Shown: positions 61,369-64,000 of the stretch, piece by piece
Numbering within the stretch: the stretch's first letter is position 1
Layout of the letters: each line of letters opens with the position of its first letter
Assembly: GCA_022828135.1 (NCBI GenBank)
Contig: JAJEJB010000027.1
Location: 1-64,000, forward strand
Direction: 5' to 3'
DNA: 64,000 nucleotides
Source: Acidimicrobiia bacterium
Lineage (GTDB): Bacteria; Actinomycetota; Acidimicrobiia; Acidimicrobiales; Aldehydirespiratoraceae
The notes under the pieces: generated by a model
What the model saw: only the letters and a program-made list of their open reading frames with translations
What the model was told of the DNA's origin: nothing
The model's database searches: none
Position numbers and translations under genes: made by a program

Positions 61369-63087
61369 CTAGGCCGGGGGCGAAGGCTGGACCAGGGGCA
61401 GGCCGGCCGCACCCCAGCCCTCGACGCCGCCCTCGAGGTCGGCGGCCTGCTCGAAGCCCAGACGCTTCAGGGAGGCAGCCGCGAAGCTCGACGTGTAGCC
61501 CTCGTTGCACACCGTCACCACCCGTTGGTCCAGCGACTTCACGGCCGGGTTGGTGGCGCCTGAGGCGGGGTCGCACCGCCACTCCAGGACCAGCAGCGGG
61601 ATGCTGATCGAGCCGGGGATCATGCCGGTGCGCTCGCGGTCGTCGCGGTCGCGGATGTCGATCACCAGCGGCTGATCGTCCGGGACGTCGGAGGTTCCGG
61701 CCTCGAGGTCGGCGGCCAGCTCTGCGGGGGTGAACCGCCGGATTCCGTCACGGGCCTCGGCCAGCATCTCGTCCACCGTGATGCCTCGACGAGCGGGCCA
61801 GCCGATTCCGCCGCCGACCGACGCCGTGCCCGCGCCGAGGAGCTCGGCACCGGCCCGTTGGGTGCTTGCGGCTCGTACCGCGTCGGCGAGGCGGTACCAG
61901 TCGTCCTCCCCCGCTGCGCTGCGGTGACGCTCGCCGTGCTGGTCCAGCTCCTGTCCCAGGTGCTCGGGCGTCCAGTCCTCGTCGAGCGCCCGGTTCATCA
62001 GGTCGGCCTGCGACGGCGGGGCCAGGCCGTCCACCGGCTGGTCGAGGTCGAGGTTGGTGGGGAAGGCGTAGCCCTCGGCGCAGGCCGCCACCACGTTGGC
62101 CGCCGCGGCCCGGTCGAGGCCGGAGGCGACCCGCGACCGCAGCGTCGGGTACACGGCGTTGACCATGCGGGCCCGGTCCACGGCCTCGGTGGCCCGGCCG
62201 AAGGCGGACGAGATCTGGAGCAGGTTGGCGATGCGGTGCACGTCGGCGGTGCGGTTGTGGCCGGCGGCGTGGAACATGGCCGGGCTGAAGAACACCGCGT
62301 CGCCGGTGCGCAGCGGCAGCTGCACCCGGTGCTGGGAGAAGTACTCGATGAACTCGGGGCGGCGCCACGCCAGGTAGCCCAGCTCGTACTTGTGGGAGTG
62401 GGGCAGGTACATGGTGGGGCCGGTCTCGGTGCCCATGTCGCAGTGGGCGATGGCGCCCTGCAGGGTGAGCAGCGGCGACAGCCGGTGGGCCTGGAGGGGG
62501 AACTGCTCGGCTTCGTCGTCGGTGAGGAAGCCCATGTGGTAGTCGCGGTGGGGGTGCTGGGCCTCCCCGCCGGGATTGACCACGTTCACCTGCTCGGTCA
62601 GTTGGTAGCGGGGTCCCAGCCAGGCCTCGCAGGCCAGCGCCACCGCGTCGGAGCGGTGGTAGTCGATGAAGGCGTCGGGGTCGGCCACCGCCAGCTTCTC
62701 GAGCGCGTTCCACACCCGGTCGTTGGCGCCGGGCTTGGCGAAGTGGTCCCCGGCGAGCCCGCCGTGGGCATGCTGGGCCGCGATCAGGTCCCAGAACACG
62801 CTCGACGCCCGGTCCACCGCGGCTGGGGGCACGGCCCCTTCGAGCAGGACGATGCCGGGGCCGTCGACGAGGGCGTCGGTGAGCTCGGCGCGCAGCGAAC
62901 GACGGTGCTCGGTGTCGCCGGTGGGGCCGTGGGCCAGTGGTGCCGCGTCGTAGGTGGGGACGCCCTGGGTGATCCGCACGGCCAGCGGGTAGTCGGCCGG
63001 ATCGGTGGGCTGCTCGACCAGCGCCGCGAACGCGTCCAGGTCGCAGTCGACCCTCGACGGGAAGGCGGCGTCGCGGCGGATGGTCAC
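61369..63087 (-). CDS. Phytanoyl-CoA dioxygenase-like protein fused to a rhodanese domain
   Basis: This 572-residue protein has two parts. Residues 60-300 form an Fe(II)/2-oxoglutarate dioxygenase of the PhyH type with H180-x-D182 (HPHRDYH) and a distal H273 in FHAAGHNRT. Residues 440-570 form a rhodanese-like domain (FTPAELAADLEAGTSDVPDDQPLVIDIRD) with active C527 in VCNEGYTSS. The substrate is unknown; the pairing suggests a sulfur-containing substrate or product. The GTG start is 159 bp from the divergent MaoC gene. Confidence 0.8.
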   Translation of the reverse strand: MTIRRDAAFPSRVDCDLDAFAALVEQPTDPADYPLAVRITQGVPTYDAAPLAHGPTGDTEHRRSLRAELTDALVDGPGIVLLEGAVPPAAVDRASSVFWDLIAAQHAHGGLAGDHFAKPGANDRVWNALEKLAVADPDAFIDYHRSDAVALACEAWLGPRYQLTEQVNVVNPGGEAQHPHRDYHMGFLTDDEAEQFPLQAHRLSPLLTLQGAIAHCDMGTETGPTMYLPHSHKYELGYLAWRRPEFIEYFSQHRVQLPLRTGDAVFFSPAMFHAAGHNRTADVHRIANLLQISSAFGRATEAVDRARMVNAVYPTLRSRVASGLDRAAAANVVAACAEGYAFPTNLDLDQPVDGLAPPSQADLMNRALDEDWTPEHLGQELDQHGERHRSAAGEDDWYRLADAVRAASTQRAGAELLGAGTASVGGGIGWPARRGITVDEMLAEARDGIRRFTPAELAADLEAGTSDVPDDQPLVIDIRDRDDRERTGMIPGSISIPLLVLEWRCDPASGATNPAVKSLDQRVVTVCNEGYTSSFAAASLKRLGFEQAADLEGGVEGWGAAGLPLVQPSPPA

Positions 63088-63246
63088 TGGTGCAATAGTA
63101 CGCTCGACGCCTCGCTAGGGGAAGCCCTCCAAGGGCATTTCAGCAGGCGGCAGCGGCTGCGAGCGGAGCCTCCGGGACGCCCTCCAGTATGGGGCGAGGC
63201 ATGGGCCGGTTAGCGTGGGCGACGACCGGCGACGAGTGGAGGTGTC

Positions 63247-64000
63247 ATGCCCATCAATCCCGATGCCGTGGGCGCGGTGGGAGAAGAGACCGAGATCAGC
63301 TGGACCTCCAAGGACAGCCTGCTGTACGCCCTGGGCGTGGGGGCCGGCGCGTCGGATCCCACCGGCTTCGAGCTGGAGTTCACCACCGAGAACACCAGGG
63401 ATGTCCCCCAGCGGGCGCTGCCCACCCAGGCGGTGGTCCTGGGCGCGGGCAACATGCCCGACTACGGGGACTTCAACCTGGCCGCGCTGCTGCACGGGGA
63501 TCAGCGCATCGAGCTCCACCAGGAGCTGCCGGCGGCCGGATCGGCGGTGGCCCAGGCCCGGGTGGCCGCCATCTACGACAAGATCAAGGCCGCGCTGGTG
63601 GTGCTGGAGACCAGCGTCCGAAGCCACGACGGCGAGCCGATGTGGACCAGCCGGGCCGGGCTGTTCATCTCCGGTGAGGGCGGCTGGGACGGCGACCGCG
63701 GGCCGTCCAACACCTGGAAGCGGCCCGACCGCGAGCCCGACCATGTGACCGGCTACGACACCCGAAGCGACCAGGCCCTGCTCTACCGCCTGAACGGCGA
63801 CCGCAACCCGCTCCACTCCGATCCCTCGTTCTCGGCCATGGCCGGCTTCGAGACGCCGATCCTGCACGGCCTGTGCACGTTCGGGATGACGGGCCGGGCC
63901 CTGCTGCACACGCGGTGCGGCAGCGATCCGGCCCGGTTCGGATCGATGGGCGGGCGCTTCAAGGCGCCGGTCCTGCCCGGGCAGCGGCTCGACGTGGACA
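63247..64000 (+). CDS. MaoC-like enoyl-CoA hydratase (partial, cut by the right edge)
   Basis: The first 251 residues are visible. The N-terminal half is a degenerate hot-dog fold. The second half holds the active-site loop NGDRNPLHSDPSFSAMAGFETPILHGLCTFG, with the catalytic Asp/His pair of hydratase 2. This two-domain form hydrates 2-enoyl-CoA, as in bile acid and long-chain fatty acid pathways. The ATG has GGAGG nearby. The 3' end is outside the window. Confidence 0.85.
   Translation, partial: MPINPDAVGAVGEETEISWTSKDSLLYALGVGAGASDPTGFELEFTTENTRDVPQRALPTQAVVLGAGNMPDYGDFNLAALLHGDQRIELHQELPAAGSAVAQARVAAIYDKIKAALVVLETSVRSHDGEPMWTSRAGLFISGEGGWDGDRGPSNTWKRPDREPDHVTGYDTRSDQALLYRLNGDRNPLHSDPSFSAMAGFETPILHGLCTFGMTGRALLHTRCGSDPARFGSMGGRFKAPVLPGQRLDVD

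Overview
The window is GC-rich (by eye well above 60 percent) and looks like a chromosome segment of an actinobacterium. It carries a WhiB regulator, an Actinobacteria-type hydrogenase operon, a DivIVA-like protein, UPF0182, a PDZ/Lon-type protease and a DUF2342 protein. MreB together with this gene set would fit class Acidimicrobiia, but that is inference; nothing here fixes the genus. No rRNA, CRISPR array, prophage or insertion sequence was seen. The one RNA gene is an initiator tRNA-fMet.

1-6842: the 3' part of a [NiFe]-hydrogenase operon, probably group 1h (high-affinity, atmospheric H2). It holds the end of the small subunit, the full large subunit and a tightly coupled accessory set: a degenerate and a canonical HybD-fold maturation protease, a NifU-type Fe-S protein, a TPR protein, two unknown proteins and a lysine-free protein resembling biotin-protein ligase.

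6893-17532: mixed metabolic genes. These are a DMT exporter, a HyuA/HyuB hydantoinase-oxoprolinase pair, a MazEF-like toxin-antitoxin (TA) pair with a palindromic promoter, a phosphotransferase remnant, an alcohol dehydrogenase, CorA, an acyl-CoA-dehydrogenase-fold flavoprotein, an F420-type oxidoreductase and two tandem paralogous membrane-anchored small proteins.

17614-29831: a catabolic island on the minus strand. It has an ornithine cyclodeaminase-like enzyme, a FAD amine oxidase, a hydantoin/aspartate-type racemase, a complete sugar-type ABC importer, a PucR regulator, an M19 dipeptidase, a second HyuA-like protein and a DUF917 protein. Together they suggest uptake and stepwise opening of a cyclic, amino-acid-derived nitrogen compound.

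30051-38523: a second TA pair, a proline-catabolic PutA divergent from an Lrp regulator with a 30-bp palindrome between them, a lipoprotein with two M23 domains, a TetR regulator and the tRNA. The stretches around TetR are gene-poor and hold decayed fragments.

38583-64000: mainly housekeeping. It holds an SDR, an APC transporter with a C-terminal extension, a GltB-like FMN protein, a UPF0182 / DivIVA-like / PDZ-Lon block, MreB with MoaE, a nucleotide-sugar-epimerase-like protein flanked by a 38-bp inverted repeat, a DUF2342 protein, an MFS transporter, polyphosphate kinase, TatA, WhiB, a VWA protein, a phytanoyl-CoA dioxygenase-rhodanese fusion and a MaoC dehydratase cut by the right edge.
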